From assembly GCA_013816485.1 (NCBI GenBank), contig JACDEI010000018.1, positions 19,564-83,563 of the forward strand: 64,000 nucleotides of DNA. Reading direction: 5' to 3'. The translations under genes were made by a program, and so were the position numbers. Of the stretch, positions 34,224-43,195 are shown in pieces. The DNA is from Planctomycetota bacterium (lineage in GTDB: Bacteria > Planctomycetota > UBA11346). Below the pieces are notes generated by a model. The model saw nothing but the letters and a program-made list of their open reading frames with translations, did not search any database and was not told where the DNA came from. Every line of letters begins with the position of its first letter. Position 1 is the first letter of the stretch.

Positions 34224-35465
34224 ATGCCCGTATTCCCAGGTCGTTGGTCTGCGCTGGTGTGGTTGTTGCTGGTGATCGCCGGCCTGCCGGCGGTCGACGC
34301 CGCACAACGCAATCCGGCGGCCGAGGTCAACGACAGCGAGATCGAAGAACGTTACGTCACACGCATCCAGGAAGAGGCGGCCAACTACCGCTTGGCGCGC
34401 AGCCACGTGCTGGTGAGCGCCGAGACCGAAGCCCTGGGCGAGGAATACGTCCGACAGACCCAGGCCATTCTCGACACCGGCGCCGATCAACAGTTGGAAA
34501 GCGCGGGCCACTGGCTGTCGCCGCAATGGTGGTTTGTCAGCCCGTCACCTGCCCGCCGCGCCCAATGGTTGGCGCAGGACGGTTTCGCCGCGGTACCGTA
34601 CAGCCGCAGCGCCGGTGAACTGCTGGCGCTCGAAGTACGCGCACTGGCCAAACGCGGGAGCATCTCCGGGCTGTACAATGCGCTTTACCGTCTGTGGTAC
34701 TTCATGCCCGATTACGGCAACATGCCGGCGGTGATGCACGCGGCGATGGATGCCGCCGAACGCGAACAGAATTACACCGCCGCGATCGACCTCACCGCGG
34801 ACGATCCGCGCGACGTCATCAGCCTGGGGAGCAACTCCTCCATGGGCGAGATCAACCGCCTGTTCCATTTCATGGTGCTGCATGGCGACCGGGTGCAGAT
34901 CGCACCGCGCGCTGCATTAGGCCTAGCGCGTTCTCTGCTGCGCAGCAGTGATCGTGATGATCTCTTCCTCGCGCGCCGCGAGTTCGAACGGTTCTGCGAG
35001 ACCTATCCCACCCACCCGCTGATCTTCAACGCCCTCACCGACCGTGCGCTCAGCTACCTGGTATCCTACCGCGGGGAACACTACGACGTCGGTTCGCTGA
35101 TCAGCGCAGCGGCGATCATCGATCAGGCCGAGATCGAAGCCGATGGCGACAAGGAACGCATCCGAGTGGTGGAGGCCTTCCGCACCCGCATCCGTTCTTG
35201 GCATCAGGATCGTGACCTGCAGGTCGCGCGCTGGTACGCCCAGCGTGTCCAACCCGGACTGGCGTGGTTGTCAGCGCCCAAGGCCGAAGTCGACCGTCCG
35301 TGGATCCAATCCGCACGTTATTACTACCGCGAGGTCATCCGCCGCGACAGCGGTTCAACGGCCGGACGCGCCGCCGCCCTCGAACTGGCCGAGCTCCCCC
35401 TCCCGACCGCGGGCGAACTGGGCGCGCCGCAACCTCTACCACCAACACCAGCACCGGCACCATGA
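34224..35465 (+). CDS. Secreted TPR / BamD-like protein
   Basis: 413 residues from the ATG at 34224, which opens a signal peptide (WSALVWLLLVIAGLPAVDAA); longer in-frame starts lack one. There is no lipobox Cys. The body is helical with TPR-like pairs; the segment LARREFERFCETYPTHPLIF and the later VARWYAQRVQPGLAWLS..SARYYYREVIRRDSGS resemble the repeat pattern of BamD/YfiO-type outer-membrane assembly proteins. It ends in a Pro-rich tail (PQPLPPTPAPAP). Its stop overlaps the start of the LptE-like gene, so the two probably act together in the periplasm or at the outer membrane. Function not proven. Confidence 0.6.
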   Translation: MPVFPGRWSALVWLLLVIAGLPAVDAAQRNPAAEVNDSEIEERYVTRIQEEAANYRLARSHVLVSAETEALGEEYVRQTQAILDTGADQQLESAGHWLSPQWWFVSPSPARRAQWLAQDGFAAVPYSRSAGELLALEVRALAKRGSISGLYNALYRLWYFMPDYGNMPAVMHAAMDAAEREQNYTAAIDLTADDPRDVISLGSNSSMGEINRLFHFMVLHGDRVQIAPRAALGLARSLLRSSDRDDLFLARREFERFCETYPTHPLIFNALTDRALSYLVSYRGEHYDVGSLISAAAIIDQAEIEADGDKERIRVVEAFRTRIRSWHQDRDLQVARWYAQRVQPGLAWLSAPKAEVDRPWIQSARYYYREVIRRDSGSTAGRAAALELAELPLPTAGELGAPQPLPPTPAPAP

Positions 35466-35977
35466 GTGCCATCGGCGTGCGGCGCTGGTCGATGGCGACC
35501 ACCTGCGTGCTGCTGCTCGGCGGCCTGCTCGGTCTGTCCGCGTGTTCCTACCGGGCGACTGGCGTGGTACCGCTGGGCGAGCCGCTGCGGGTAGTGGTGA
35601 GCGTCAACCAGGGCCGCTTGGTCCGTGTACAGGGCTACCTGCAGGACGAGGTCGCCGCGGCGATCGAACGCCGGCTCGGCTGGCAGATCAGCCCCACCGG
35701 GTCGGCCAAGGTCGAACTGCACATCGATGAGGAGATCATTTCCAGCAGCGGCAGCGACGCCCGCGGCGTCACCAGCCGTTGGACCATTTCCTGCCGCGGC
35801 CAGTCGTTGTTCACCTCGCGACACGGCAACGCCAGTGGCCAGTGGACCGGCACCGGACACAGCGCTGGACTGACGGACGAGGCCACCGCCCTGCAGCAGG
35901 CCGCGCGCAACGCCGCCGAAGTGATCACCGTGTGGCTGGAGAACCAGGCGCAGCAGTGGCCCGCCGCGGTTCCCTGA
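35462..35977 (+). CDS. LptE-like outer-membrane lipoprotein
   Basis: 171 residues from an ATG overlapping the previous stop. Signal peptide with lipobox LLGLSAC places the acylated Cys near residue 28. The mature part has the LptE/LPS-assembly layout: a beta strand PLRVVVSVNQG, a helix DEVAAAIERRLGW, then strands with SAKVELHIDEEIIS and a long C-terminal helix (ALQQAARNAAEVITVWLENQ). LptE plugs the LptD barrel that delivers LPS to the outer leaflet. The assignment rests on size, lipobox and pattern, not on a diagnostic motif. lptD is not in the window. Confidence 0.6.
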   Translation: MSAIGVRRWSMATTCVLLLGGLLGLSACSYRATGVVPLGEPLRVVVSVNQGRLVRVQGYLQDEVAAAIERRLGWQISPTGSAKVELHIDEEIISSSGSDARGVTSRWTISCRGQSLFTSRHGNASGQWTGTGHSAGLTDEATALQQAARNAAEVITVWLENQAQQWPAAVP

Positions 35978-36025
35978 CCACTTGGCGCGGCGGCGTTTCC
36001 CGGGAAAACGCAGAAGCATCACTGC

Positions 36026-37318
36026 TCAGCGGTTGAGCGCCTTGCGCACCGCTGCGACCACCGCCGGGGCGGAGCTGACGTCAGTGGCGATATCGACATG
36101 CACATCGCGATCGGTCATCGCCGACGCCAGGGCGATACCGAGATCGCTGCCACAGGCGACCAACGGGCCAGGGCCGGCCAGATCGAGATCGCCCACCGGC
36201 AACGGCAGCAGGCTGGTGCACAGCAGGAGGCCGGCACGTTGTCCCTGGTCGGTCAACAACCCGACCGCAGCACTCGCCACCGACAAGGTCCGGTGGTCGC
36301 ACACCAGGGTCGCGACGCCACCGTGGACCAGCCAACGACCGTGCCCAGGGTGATAGGCCTGCTGCTCCGACCACGCTGGCAGCACCAGCGGGATCGTCGG
36401 TGGCAGACCGATCAGCATCGGATCTTCGCTCGCCAGGGCATACGCCAGCATCGCCGCGGCTTCACGGGTGTCCGCCGGCACCAGTACCCACCAGCCGACC
36501 AGCGGCGCGAGGTGCGGCCTGGACGGCAGATCGTTGGCGTTCACCAGCAGTTTGAGTCCGAGTCCACGCCGGCCGATCTGTTGTAGGGCATCGAGCCACT
36601 GTTTGAGATCGATGCCCGAGGGCAGGCGCCAGCACACCCGCTGACCTTCGCCCGCCAGTTGTGCCAGCGCACACAACACCGCCGGGCCGGGCACCTGATC
36701 GCGCCAGCCGCTGGCGAGGTTGGCCACCACCAGATCCGGCTCGCGCGTCGCCAACCACGCCAGCCAATCGCTCGCCGCTGCCGGTGGCAGGCTGGTGGCA
36801 TCGACCGGCCACGGTGGCAAGGCGCCGGGCAGGAGGGTGCGCAAGTTCACCGGCGGCCATTCGCGCCGCAGATCGGTCGACGGCGGCAGGGCCGCGGCTT
36901 CCAGCGCTGGGCAGGAACGCACCAGGGGACCTGCGCCCTCAACTCGCCAACCCAGGTCGACGAGCGGTGCCAGTGACGATGCCTCGCAACCCACCATCAC
37001 CAGGGTCAAGGCGGTCAGGTGCAAACGCACCGCCAGCGCCGCGGCAGCGATCAGCAACGGATCCTTGAACGCCGAAGCGGGCAGGGCCACCACCACACTG
37101 CCGCCGCGACGGGATTCGACCGCCGCGGCACCACAGGCGACCGCCAGCAGCAGGCCACCTCCGGCGCCCATCCATTCACAACGTCCACGCAGATCGGCAG
37201 GCAACGCCCCGATCAGGCGCTGGTCGCAGAAAAGCCGGGAGCGCCCAGGAAAGGTCACGTCCGTCGCAAAGGTGGATAAAAAAGGGATCAGTGGTTCATC
37301 CGCTGGGCGGGCTGACAT
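36026..37318 (-). CDS. Degenerate transketolase/DXS-like protein
   Basis: 430 residues (CGGAG before the ATG). The order of folds suggests a shrunken transketolase-family enzyme. Residues 40-110 resemble the thiamine-diphosphate domain (WMGAGGGLLLAVACGAAAVE, then GSVVVALPASAFKDPLLIAA). The middle resembles a pyrimidine-binding domain ending VLVPADTREAAAMLAYALAS. The last 110 residues resemble the transketolase C-domain (GGVATLVCDHRTLSVASAAV). The GDG..N cofactor motif expected after VVVAL is missing, the total length is about two thirds of DXS, and catalytic His residues are not evident. It may be a pseudo-enzyme or half of a split complex. No family name is certain. Confidence 0.5.
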   Translation of the reverse strand: MSARPADEPLIPFLSTFATDVTFPGRSRLFCDQRLIGALPADLRGRCEWMGAGGGLLLAVACGAAAVESRRGGSVVVALPASAFKDPLLIAAAALAVRLHLTALTLVMVGCEASSLAPLVDLGWRVEGAGPLVRSCPALEAAALPPSTDLRREWPPVNLRTLLPGALPPWPVDATSLPPAAASDWLAWLATREPDLVVANLASGWRDQVPGPAVLCALAQLAGEGQRVCWRLPSGIDLKQWLDALQQIGRRGLGLKLLVNANDLPSRPHLAPLVGWWVLVPADTREAAAMLAYALASEDPMLIGLPPTIPLVLPAWSEQQAYHPGHGRWLVHGGVATLVCDHRTLSVASAAVGLLTDQGQRAGLLLCTSLLPLPVGDLDLAGPGPLVACGSDLGIALASAMTDRDVHVDIATDVSSAPAVVAAVRKALNR

Positions 37319-37442
37319 CCGTGTACTCCGTCATGCTTGCATGCTTGCTTGCCGTCCGTGGCAGGCGGGGATGCTCGCGGTCGCCTGCTTGGTGGGCAAG
37401 GACCGAGAGCGACTTCTTCATACGCACCCATACAGAGTTGCC

Positions 37443-37820
37443 ATGCCAACCGTTGCCATCGTCGGCGCCTCGAACAAGCCCGAACGTTACAGCCATCAGG
37501 CGGTGCTGAAGTACCATGAACGCGGTTATACCGTGTGGCCGGTGCATCCCGCAGGAGGCATCATCGCGGATCTGCCGGTGTTCCGTGACCTAGCCGCACT
37601 GCCCGGCCGGCCAGACATCGTCTGCATGTACGTCAATCCCACCGCCGGCTTGGCGTTGCTCGACCAGATCGTCGCCTGCGCTCCCCAGGTGCTGTGGCTC
37701 AATCCCGGTGCCGATGGCGAACCGTTGGCCAGCGCCGCCCGTGCACGCGGGCTGAAGGTCGTGGAAGCCTGTACCCTGGTGGTGTTGGGTTACGGCGATC
37801 CGCTCAAACAGGTCACGTGA
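37443..37820 (+). CDS. CoA-binding domain protein (YccU type)
   Basis: 125 residues. A single Rossmann fold of the CoA_binding_2 family: TVAIVGASNKPERYSHQAVL at the start, YTVWPVHPAG in the second strand, DIVCMYVNPTAGLALLDQI, and a final LKVVEACTLVVL. Stand-alone members are widespread and bind CoA or related nucleotides; biochemical roles are poorly known. The longer open frame upstream crosses the promoter of the opposite gene and is unlikely. The RBS is weak. Confidence 0.82.
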   Translation: MPTVAIVGASNKPERYSHQAVLKYHERGYTVWPVHPAGGIIADLPVFRDLAALPGRPDIVCMYVNPTAGLALLDQIVACAPQVLWLNPGADGEPLASAARARGLKVVEACTLVVLGYGDPLKQVT

Positions 37821-37839
37821 CGATGCACGATCCGTTGCC

Positions 37840-39330
37840 ATGACCACCGGCATGGACGATGACGCGCTCGCAACCACCCATGCCGCACCGGGAACCCGTC
37901 GGCTGACCGGCATCATCGCCCTGCTGGTGGCCATCGCGCTCGCGATCGGCTTGGCTGGTGCCTGGCCCGCGGCCACACCGCTAACGCCACCACCACCACC
38001 GCCTGCGGGTTTCCCGATCGATTACTGGGATTGGGGAGTGAACCGCACCCTGAGCACCGCGGAGCGCCAAGCGCTCGATCTGCTCGGCGGCAGTGAGATT
38101 TTCTCGCTCTGCGGCATGATCCAGCCGTGGCGTGATGAATGGTTGTGGGAACCGCAAGGTCGCCCATCGGCACCCATTCCCGGTCGTCGGCAGCACCTGG
38201 TGGTGCGCATCGATTCCGCGATCGCCAAACAGATGGATCCCGCCATCGCCGCGCGCCTGATCCCGTTGGTGGTCGATGGCTGGACGCGCAACCGCACCGC
38301 CGCGACCATCGGCATCCAGATCGATTGCGACGTGCCGACCAGACGCATCGGTGCGTACGCCGAGGTCCTGCGCTCCCTGCGTGCCGCCCTGCCGGAAGGT
38401 ACGCACCTGTCGGTCACCATGCTGCTCGACTGGGCGTACAGCCGCGACCTGCCGCTGCTGATGGAGACCGTCGATGCGGTCGTACCACAATTCTACAACG
38501 CCTACCTGCCGATCGATCTCAGCGGCCAGACGCCGCTGGTCGGCGGCAATGATCTTGAACGGGTGGTAAAAAAAATGGAGGCCATCGGTCGCCCGTACCG
38601 CATCGGTCTGGCCACCTATGAACAATGCAGCATCTACGATTCCTCCGGTACCTTGGTGCGTCCGGCGATCCCGTTGTCGCCCGAGCAGGTGTTGAACGCG
38701 GGCGGTATCGTCGAACGCGGGCTGCGTGGTGAAGAGAACGTGCTGATCGTGCGCATGCCGAAGGCGACCAAGATCGGCAACCATCAGCTCAATGCCGGGC
38801 AGGTACTGGCCTTCGCCTGCAATACCCCGACCGGGTTGAGCAAGCGCTTCGCTGACCTGCGGCGCCTCGCTCCCCGCCACTGTGCCGGCGTGGTGTTGTT
38901 CCGCCTACCAGGGAACGAGGTCACCCATTCGCTGTCGCTCGCCCAGATCGCGGCGGCCGCCACCGCGAACGTCCGTCCAGCAAAGGTGATCGCCCGTCTG
39001 GAACCACTCGGCAACCAGCACCACGCGCTGATCGTCAGCAATCAAGGTGATGAGGACTTCCTCGACTTCACCAACCCCGCACGTGTGCTGATCCAGGTGC
39101 CCGGCGCCGAGATCACCGCTCATCGTCTGCCTGATTTCGGCTCCATCAGCGCCCGTGAAGTGACGTCCAACAACGGACAGCGGGAAGCCCTCGATCTCTA
39201 CATCGGCCTGCTGCGCGCCGGTGAGGTGCTGACGATCGAGGATCTGCTGATCAGCACGCCCGATGGCCGCACTCCACGCATCGACGGCGTGGTGCAGCAG
39301 GGCGGTCAGAGCCGGCCGCTCGGACGGTAA
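37840..39330 (+). CDS. DUF3142 family protein, membrane-anchored
   Basis: 496 residues. One N-terminal helix (GIIALLVAIALAIGLAGAW, residues 24-42) and a Pro-rich linker anchor a periplasmic domain. The TIM-barrel-like core has DUF3142 hallmarks: WDWGVNRTLS, IGIQIDCDVPTRRIGAYAEV, LRAALPEGTHLSVTMLLDW, and VDAVVPQFYNAYL. The family resembles glycoside hydrolases, but no activity is assigned. The last 120 residues form a beta domain. It follows the CoA-binding gene by 20 bases and converges with the ZnuA-like gene. Confidence 0.68.
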   Translation: MTTGMDDDALATTHAAPGTRRLTGIIALLVAIALAIGLAGAWPAATPLTPPPPPPAGFPIDYWDWGVNRTLSTAERQALDLLGGSEIFSLCGMIQPWRDEWLWEPQGRPSAPIPGRRQHLVVRIDSAIAKQMDPAIAARLIPLVVDGWTRNRTAATIGIQIDCDVPTRRIGAYAEVLRSLRAALPEGTHLSVTMLLDWAYSRDLPLLMETVDAVVPQFYNAYLPIDLSGQTPLVGGNDLERVVKKMEAIGRPYRIGLATYEQCSIYDSSGTLVRPAIPLSPEQVLNAGGIVERGLRGEENVLIVRMPKATKIGNHQLNAGQVLAFACNTPTGLSKRFADLRRLAPRHCAGVVLFRLPGNEVTHSLSLAQIAAAATANVRPAKVIARLEPLGNQHHALIVSNQGDEDFLDFTNPARVLIQVPGAEITAHRLPDFGSISAREVTSNNGQREALDLYIGLLRAGEVLTIEDLLISTPDGRTPRIDGVVQQGGQSRPLGR

Positions 39331-39417
39331 ATCAGCGGACCAACCACAGAAAAAAAAGAACCGCCACGACCGCGCAAAACGCAGAACGCGTCTATGGTTC
39401 AATCGCCGTTTCCACTG

Positions 39418-40311
39418 TCACTTCAACGCGCTGACGATGGTCCGCGCATTGTGCGCGAACATCCCCAGGTAGCTGTCACCCAGTTGTCCAGGCAGGTCGA
39501 GGCTGTCGGCCAGCAGGACGCCACCTAGACGCGCACCGGCTTCCGTGCCCAGGCGTTCGACGACCTTGGGATTCGCCGATGATTCGATGAACACTGCCGG
39601 CACACCACGGGTGCGTAGCAGGGTGATGAGTTTGGCGAAGCGCGCGGGGTCCGGTTCCTGACCAGTGGTGATGCCTTCCACCGGCACCACCTCCAGGCCG
39701 TAGGCGCGCGCGAAGTACGCCATCGCATCGTGGCTGGTGACCAGCACGCGACGCTCACTCGGCAGCGTGGCGATCTGTTTCTTCATCCACGCATCGATGA
39801 CCCGCAATTGCGCTTGGTAGAGATCGCACCAGGCCGCGTAATCCCCCGTACCCGCTGCATCGGCAGCGGTGAACGCATCACGTAGATTCGCCACGTAGCG
39901 CATGCCGTTCTTCGCATCGTGCCACGCATGCGGGTCCTGGTCGCCACCATGGTCATGGCCATCCGCATGGGCGTGCGCGCCCGCAGTCATCGGCTCGACG
40001 CCGGTCGACGCGATCACCACGCGTTCACGACTGACGCCGGCGGCGCTGATGAGCTGGTCCAGCCAACCCTCGTAGCCCAGGCCATTGACCACCACCAGCC
40101 GGGCGCTGGCGATCAGCCGCACGTCGTCGGGTGACGGCTGGAAGGTGTGCGGATCGGCGCCGGGTTTGAGCAGGCTGACAACCTCGACCCGCCCACCGCC
40201 GACCTGGCGCGCGAGATCTGCGAGGATGGTGGTGGTGCAGACCACCTTGAGCGGAGCGTTGTCCGCCGCTGCGAGCACGGCGGCAAAAACCAGGAGGAGG
40301 ATCGGGCGCAT
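39418..40311 (-). CDS. znuA: ZnuA-like metal ABC transporter substrate-binding protein
   Basis: 297 residues with a signal peptide (MRPILLLVFAAVLAAADN). SBP_bac_9 family: KVVCTTTILADLARQVGG, then GADPHTFQPSPDDVRLI with the first metal His, a His-rich loop (HAHADGHDHGG, about residues 113-125) and PHAWHD, and ligand His/Asp-Glu positions in VLVTSHDAMAYFARAYG and AVFIESSANPKVV. The His-rich loop points to zinc rather than manganese. It binds metal in the periplasm and hands it to an ABC importer; no permease or ATPase gene for that importer is adjacent. It is divergent from a His-rich permease pair that may act in the same metal economy. Confidence 0.87.
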   Translation of the reverse strand: MRPILLLVFAAVLAAADNAPLKVVCTTTILADLARQVGGGRVEVVSLLKPGADPHTFQPSPDDVRLIASARLVVVNGLGYEGWLDQLISAAGVSRERVVIASTGVEPMTAGAHAHADGHDHGGDQDPHAWHDAKNGMRYVANLRDAFTAADAAGTGDYAAWCDLYQAQLRVIDAWMKKQIATLPSERRVLVTSHDAMAYFARAYGLEVVPVEGITTGQEPDPARFAKLITLLRTRGVPAVFIESSANPKVVERLGTEAGARLGGVLLADSLDLPGQLGDSYLGMFAHNARTIVSALK

Positions 40312-40656
40312 GTATTACCGTGTATTACCGAGCCCGCGAATGGCAAGTCCCCACCGCCCTGTGGCGCGTCTACCCGCCACCACGCAACGCCAATGGCGTA
40401 AAGCCAAGCCAGAAATTCCACCACGAGGACACGAAGGCACAAAGGAATCTAAAGGAATCACCTCGCGAGCGGTCGAAACGACACTTATTTCCTCGCCTTC
40501 GTGTCTTCGTGCCTCGTGGTGAAAAATCCGTTTCGTTGGCTTTCCGCCACCACGCAACGCCCCTGAGCGCCGTCCGTCTGTTCCTGGCGCCATTCCGCAT
40601 GCCGCATGCCGCATTCAGTTGACCCCCCTCCCACCACGTCCACCCTGCCCGACCTC
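40312..40656. repeat. Inverted nonamer-type repeat and heptamer array upstream of the permease
   Basis: 345 bases with no gene. A 10-base direct duplication (CGGTAATACA on the minus strand) abuts the znuA start at 40310-40330. Arms at about 40402-40446 and 40490-40540 are inverted copies built from CACGAAGG-type units (CCACGAGGACACGAAGGCAC facing CGTGTCTTCGTGCCTCGTGG). A 17-base sequence CGCCACCACGCAACGCC is directly repeated outside them at 40374 and 40546. Three heptamers of CCGCATG type lie at about 40596-40618, 40 bases before the permease start. Confidence 0.7.
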
Positions 40657-41895
40657 ATGGCTGTCGACCCTCCCCTTGCTGCCAAATCCGCCGGTGCCGG
40701 CACCTACGTCAACCGCGCGTTGTTCATCCTGCTGATCGGCGCGTCGCTGGTGATGTTCTCGCCGCTGATGCCGCGCCAGGACTGGCAGAACACCTTCGCC
40801 ACCTATTTCATCTCCATCGTCCTTGAGGCGGTCCCGTACATCCTCATCGGCTCGCTGCTCGCCGGGCTGATCGAACTGTTCCTCCCCGCCACACTGCTGC
40901 CGCGCCTAACCAAACGCCTGGGACTGCTCGGCATTCCCGCCACCGCGCTCGTGGCACCGATCTTCCCGGCCTGCGAATGCGGCGTGCTGGCGGTCGCGCG
41001 TGGCTTGCTGCGCAAGGGCCTGCCGTTGCCGCACACCGTGACCTACCTGCTCGCCGGTCCGATCATGAATCCGACGGTGTTGTTCACCACTTGGCTGGCC
41101 TTCCAGGATGCGCGCTACCCGATCCTGCGTGCGCTCGGCGCGCTGTTTGTCGCGATCACGGTCGGCCTGATCATCTGGCGGGTCGATCCGCGACGCATCC
41201 TGCTGCCACGCATCAGCGAGTCGTTGGGCAAAGGTGACGATCACGCGCATGATCACCACGGCCACGGCCACGATCATCAGCACGGCGACGCCTGTGGCGA
41301 TGCCTGCCACGATCATCCGGCTCCGGTGGTCAACCTGGGTGCCGCGCTGAAACAACCCGGCGTCGCGGTCGCATCCTTGCCGACGCCGACGCCGACAGCA
41401 GCGACACCAATTGCCGCCCGTCGTTCGCTGCGGCAGACCATGGGCCAGCTCTCGGCCCACGTCATCGACCACTTCCTCGAGATGGCGGCGTTCTTCCTTA
41501 TGGGCGTCTTCATCGCTGCGGCGATGAAGACCTGGTATCCGACCGAGAATCTGACGCTGGTGGCCACCAGTGTGCTGCTCGCACCCTTGGCGATGATGCT
41601 GATGGCCTTCATCCTGTCGCTCTGTGCCGAGGCCGACGCCTTCGTCGCCGCGTCGTTCACCGAGTTCAGCAGGGCCACCCTGCCGATGGCCTCACCGGCG
41701 CTGCTCGCCTTCCTGGTCTTCGGTCCGATGTTCGACATCAAACTGCTGCTGATGTACCGCGTGGTCTTCCGTACGTGGTTCATCGCCGCCATCGCCCTGG
41801 CGATGGCGGTGCTGGTGCTGGTCTACGTGCTGGCGCTGGTGCCGGTGCTGGACCAGACGCTCACCGGCATGGGCATCGGGCGCGGTGCGCTATGA
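40657..41895 (+). CDS. His-rich permease (DUF318/YraQ family)
   Basis: 412 residues from the ATG at 40657; an in-frame ATG at 40606 inside repeats is less likely. Two bundles of about four helices with the family signatures APIFPACECGVLAVARGL (CEC motif) and LLAGPIMNPTVLFTTWLAF in the first, and ILSLCAEADAFVAASFTEFS with VFGPMFDIKLLLMY in the second. The loop between the bundles (about residues 195-230) is packed with His, Asp and Cys (HDHHGHGHDHQHGDACGDAC), a probable metal-binding stretch. YraQ/DUF318 permeases pair with TIGR03943 proteins, and here the partner overlaps by 4 bases. Metal transport is likely; direction and metal are unknown. Confidence 0.8.
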   Translation: MAVDPPLAAKSAGAGTYVNRALFILLIGASLVMFSPLMPRQDWQNTFATYFISIVLEAVPYILIGSLLAGLIELFLPATLLPRLTKRLGLLGIPATALVAPIFPACECGVLAVARGLLRKGLPLPHTVTYLLAGPIMNPTVLFTTWLAFQDARYPILRALGALFVAITVGLIIWRVDPRRILLPRISESLGKGDDHAHDHHGHGHDHQHGDACGDACHDHPAPVVNLGAALKQPGVAVASLPTPTPTAATPIAARRSLRQTMGQLSAHVIDHFLEMAAFFLMGVFIAAAMKTWYPTENLTLVATSVLLAPLAMMLMAFILSLCAEADAFVAASFTEFSRATLPMASPALLAFLVFGPMFDIKLLLMYRVVFRTWFIAAIALAMAVLVLVYVLALVPVLDQTLTGMGIGRGAL

Positions 41896-42800
41896 ATCCC
41901 GCACGGTTGATCCAAAGCATCGGCTGGATGGCCTTCCTCGGGTTGATGCTCGCGGGTGGCAGCTACGCCGCCTACATCGCCAAATTCCAACTGTGGGTGT
42001 TGATCGCCGCGACCGCGATGTTCGCGCTACTGGTCCTGATCGACGCGGTGGTCAACCGCAGCGACCATCACCACGACCACGACCACCACGATCACGACCA
42101 CGGTACCGCCACCGACCGGTGGGTGCAGACGCTGGTGCACCTGCTGCCGTTGTTCCTGTTCATGACCATGGGCGTGACCACGCTCGGCTCGCAGTCGTTG
42201 TCGGGCATCACTCGCCCGGCGCCGCACAGCGTGTTATCGAGCAAATACGCCCAGGGGGATGATAAGCCCGCCCCGTCTGCGCCCGCCCAGCCGGCTGCAA
42301 CCACCGCGCCCAACACCGTCGCCGAGACCCCGCCCGCCAGCGCCACGCCACCCGTGCTGCTCGACGGCCCCACGCCCGCAGAACCGTTGGCTACGCCAAG
42401 CACGGCTGCCGATCCAGCGACGCCCGCAGCGGTGCCGTTGCCGTTGATGGAGCTCTACTACCCGAAGAAACATCGCGGCGTCACCCGGATCGAAACCATC
42501 GGTCGCCTGATGATCCCGACACCAGAAGAGATCGCCAAGGTCCCGCCGGAGATGGATCGTGCCGATCTCAAGCTGCTGCTCTACCGTTACGTCATGACTT
42601 GCTGCGCGGCCGACGCGACGCCGGTGTTCGTGGTCTTGCGTGGTCGTGAGCCCAGCGAACTCAAGGTCGATGACTGGGTGAAGATCACCGGCACCTGGAT
42701 CCCGGCTCCGGCGCTGGGCGACATGGCCAAGATCGAGGTCGATACGCTGACGGTCATCGAACAGCCCGCGGAACCGTTCTTGCAGGCACCGAAGGAGTAA
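41892..42800 (+). CDS. TIGR03943/DUF1980-type partner of the permease
   Basis: 302 residues, start overlapping the permease stop (ATGA). Two N-terminal helices, a cytoplasmic His/Asp run (HHHDHDHHDHDHG, about residues 59-71), a third helix (LVHLLPLFLFMTMGV), then a Pro/Ala-rich linker and a C-terminal soluble domain with MTCCAADATPVFVVLRG and LKVDDWVKITGTW, as in YcgQ-type proteins. The CC pair and the His run are candidate metal ligands. The gene-pair arrangement with a DUF318 permease is conserved in many bacteria. Confidence 0.77.
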   Translation: MNPARLIQSIGWMAFLGLMLAGGSYAAYIAKFQLWVLIAATAMFALLVLIDAVVNRSDHHHDHDHHDHDHGTATDRWVQTLVHLLPLFLFMTMGVTTLGSQSLSGITRPAPHSVLSSKYAQGDDKPAPSAPAQPAATTAPNTVAETPPASATPPVLLDGPTPAEPLATPSTAADPATPAAVPLPLMELYYPKKHRGVTRIETIGRLMIPTPEEIAKVPPEMDRADLKLLLYRYVMTCCAADATPVFVVLRGREPSELKVDDWVKITGTWIPAPALGDMAKIEVDTLTVIEQPAEPFLQAPKE

Positions 42801-43195
42801 GAAGAACCCACGCGGAGCGCCGTCGGGTGCCGCGACTCGTGCGCTAGTGTAACGGCGTGACGTGCGACGTGCACGCGCGCGAGTGGACCTGCGACCACGC
42901 GCGACGAGCAGGTTGTGCCCGCTCTGCGCGGCTTCGCCGCGGGAGCGCAGCGACCTTGATGCCGAAGCGCAGCGACCTTGATGCCGAAGCGCAGCGACCT
43001 CGATGCCGAAGCGCAGCGACCTCGATGCCGAAGCGCAGCGACCTCGATGCCGAAGCGCAGCGACCTCGATGCACGGGCACGCCCGCTCGCAGCATCTCCC
43101 GATGCCCCCAGCCCCTAGCCCCATCTCCGCCGCAAAGCGAACTGTAACCCCTGCGGCAGCTTGCACTGGGGACTGCGGCAGATGATGCTCCCGCC
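42801..43195. repeat. Repeat-filled intergenic region with 22-base tandem array
   Basis: 395 bases without a credible gene. From about 42942 to 43072 there are six contiguous copies of a 22-base unit (CGAAGCGCAGCGACCTCGAT plus GC), the first two with a T in place of C at one position. Just upstream is a GC hairpin (GCGCGGCTTCGCCGCG). The 22-base period is not a multiple of three and has no spacers, so it is neither coding nor CRISPR. The promoter for the following operon should lie here. Confidence 0.85.

Noticed and set aside
36720..37442. N-terminal extension of the CoA-binding protein
   Set aside because: The upstream frame is antisense to the transketolase-like gene; the Rossmann fold begins at the ATG at 37443.
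42942..43072. Possible CRISPR array
   Set aside because: The 22-base units are contiguous with no spacers, and no cas gene is near.
42857..43147. Repetitive small protein encoded by the 22-base array
   Set aside because: The period is not a multiple of three, so the peptide pattern is only a by-product, and no RBS is present.
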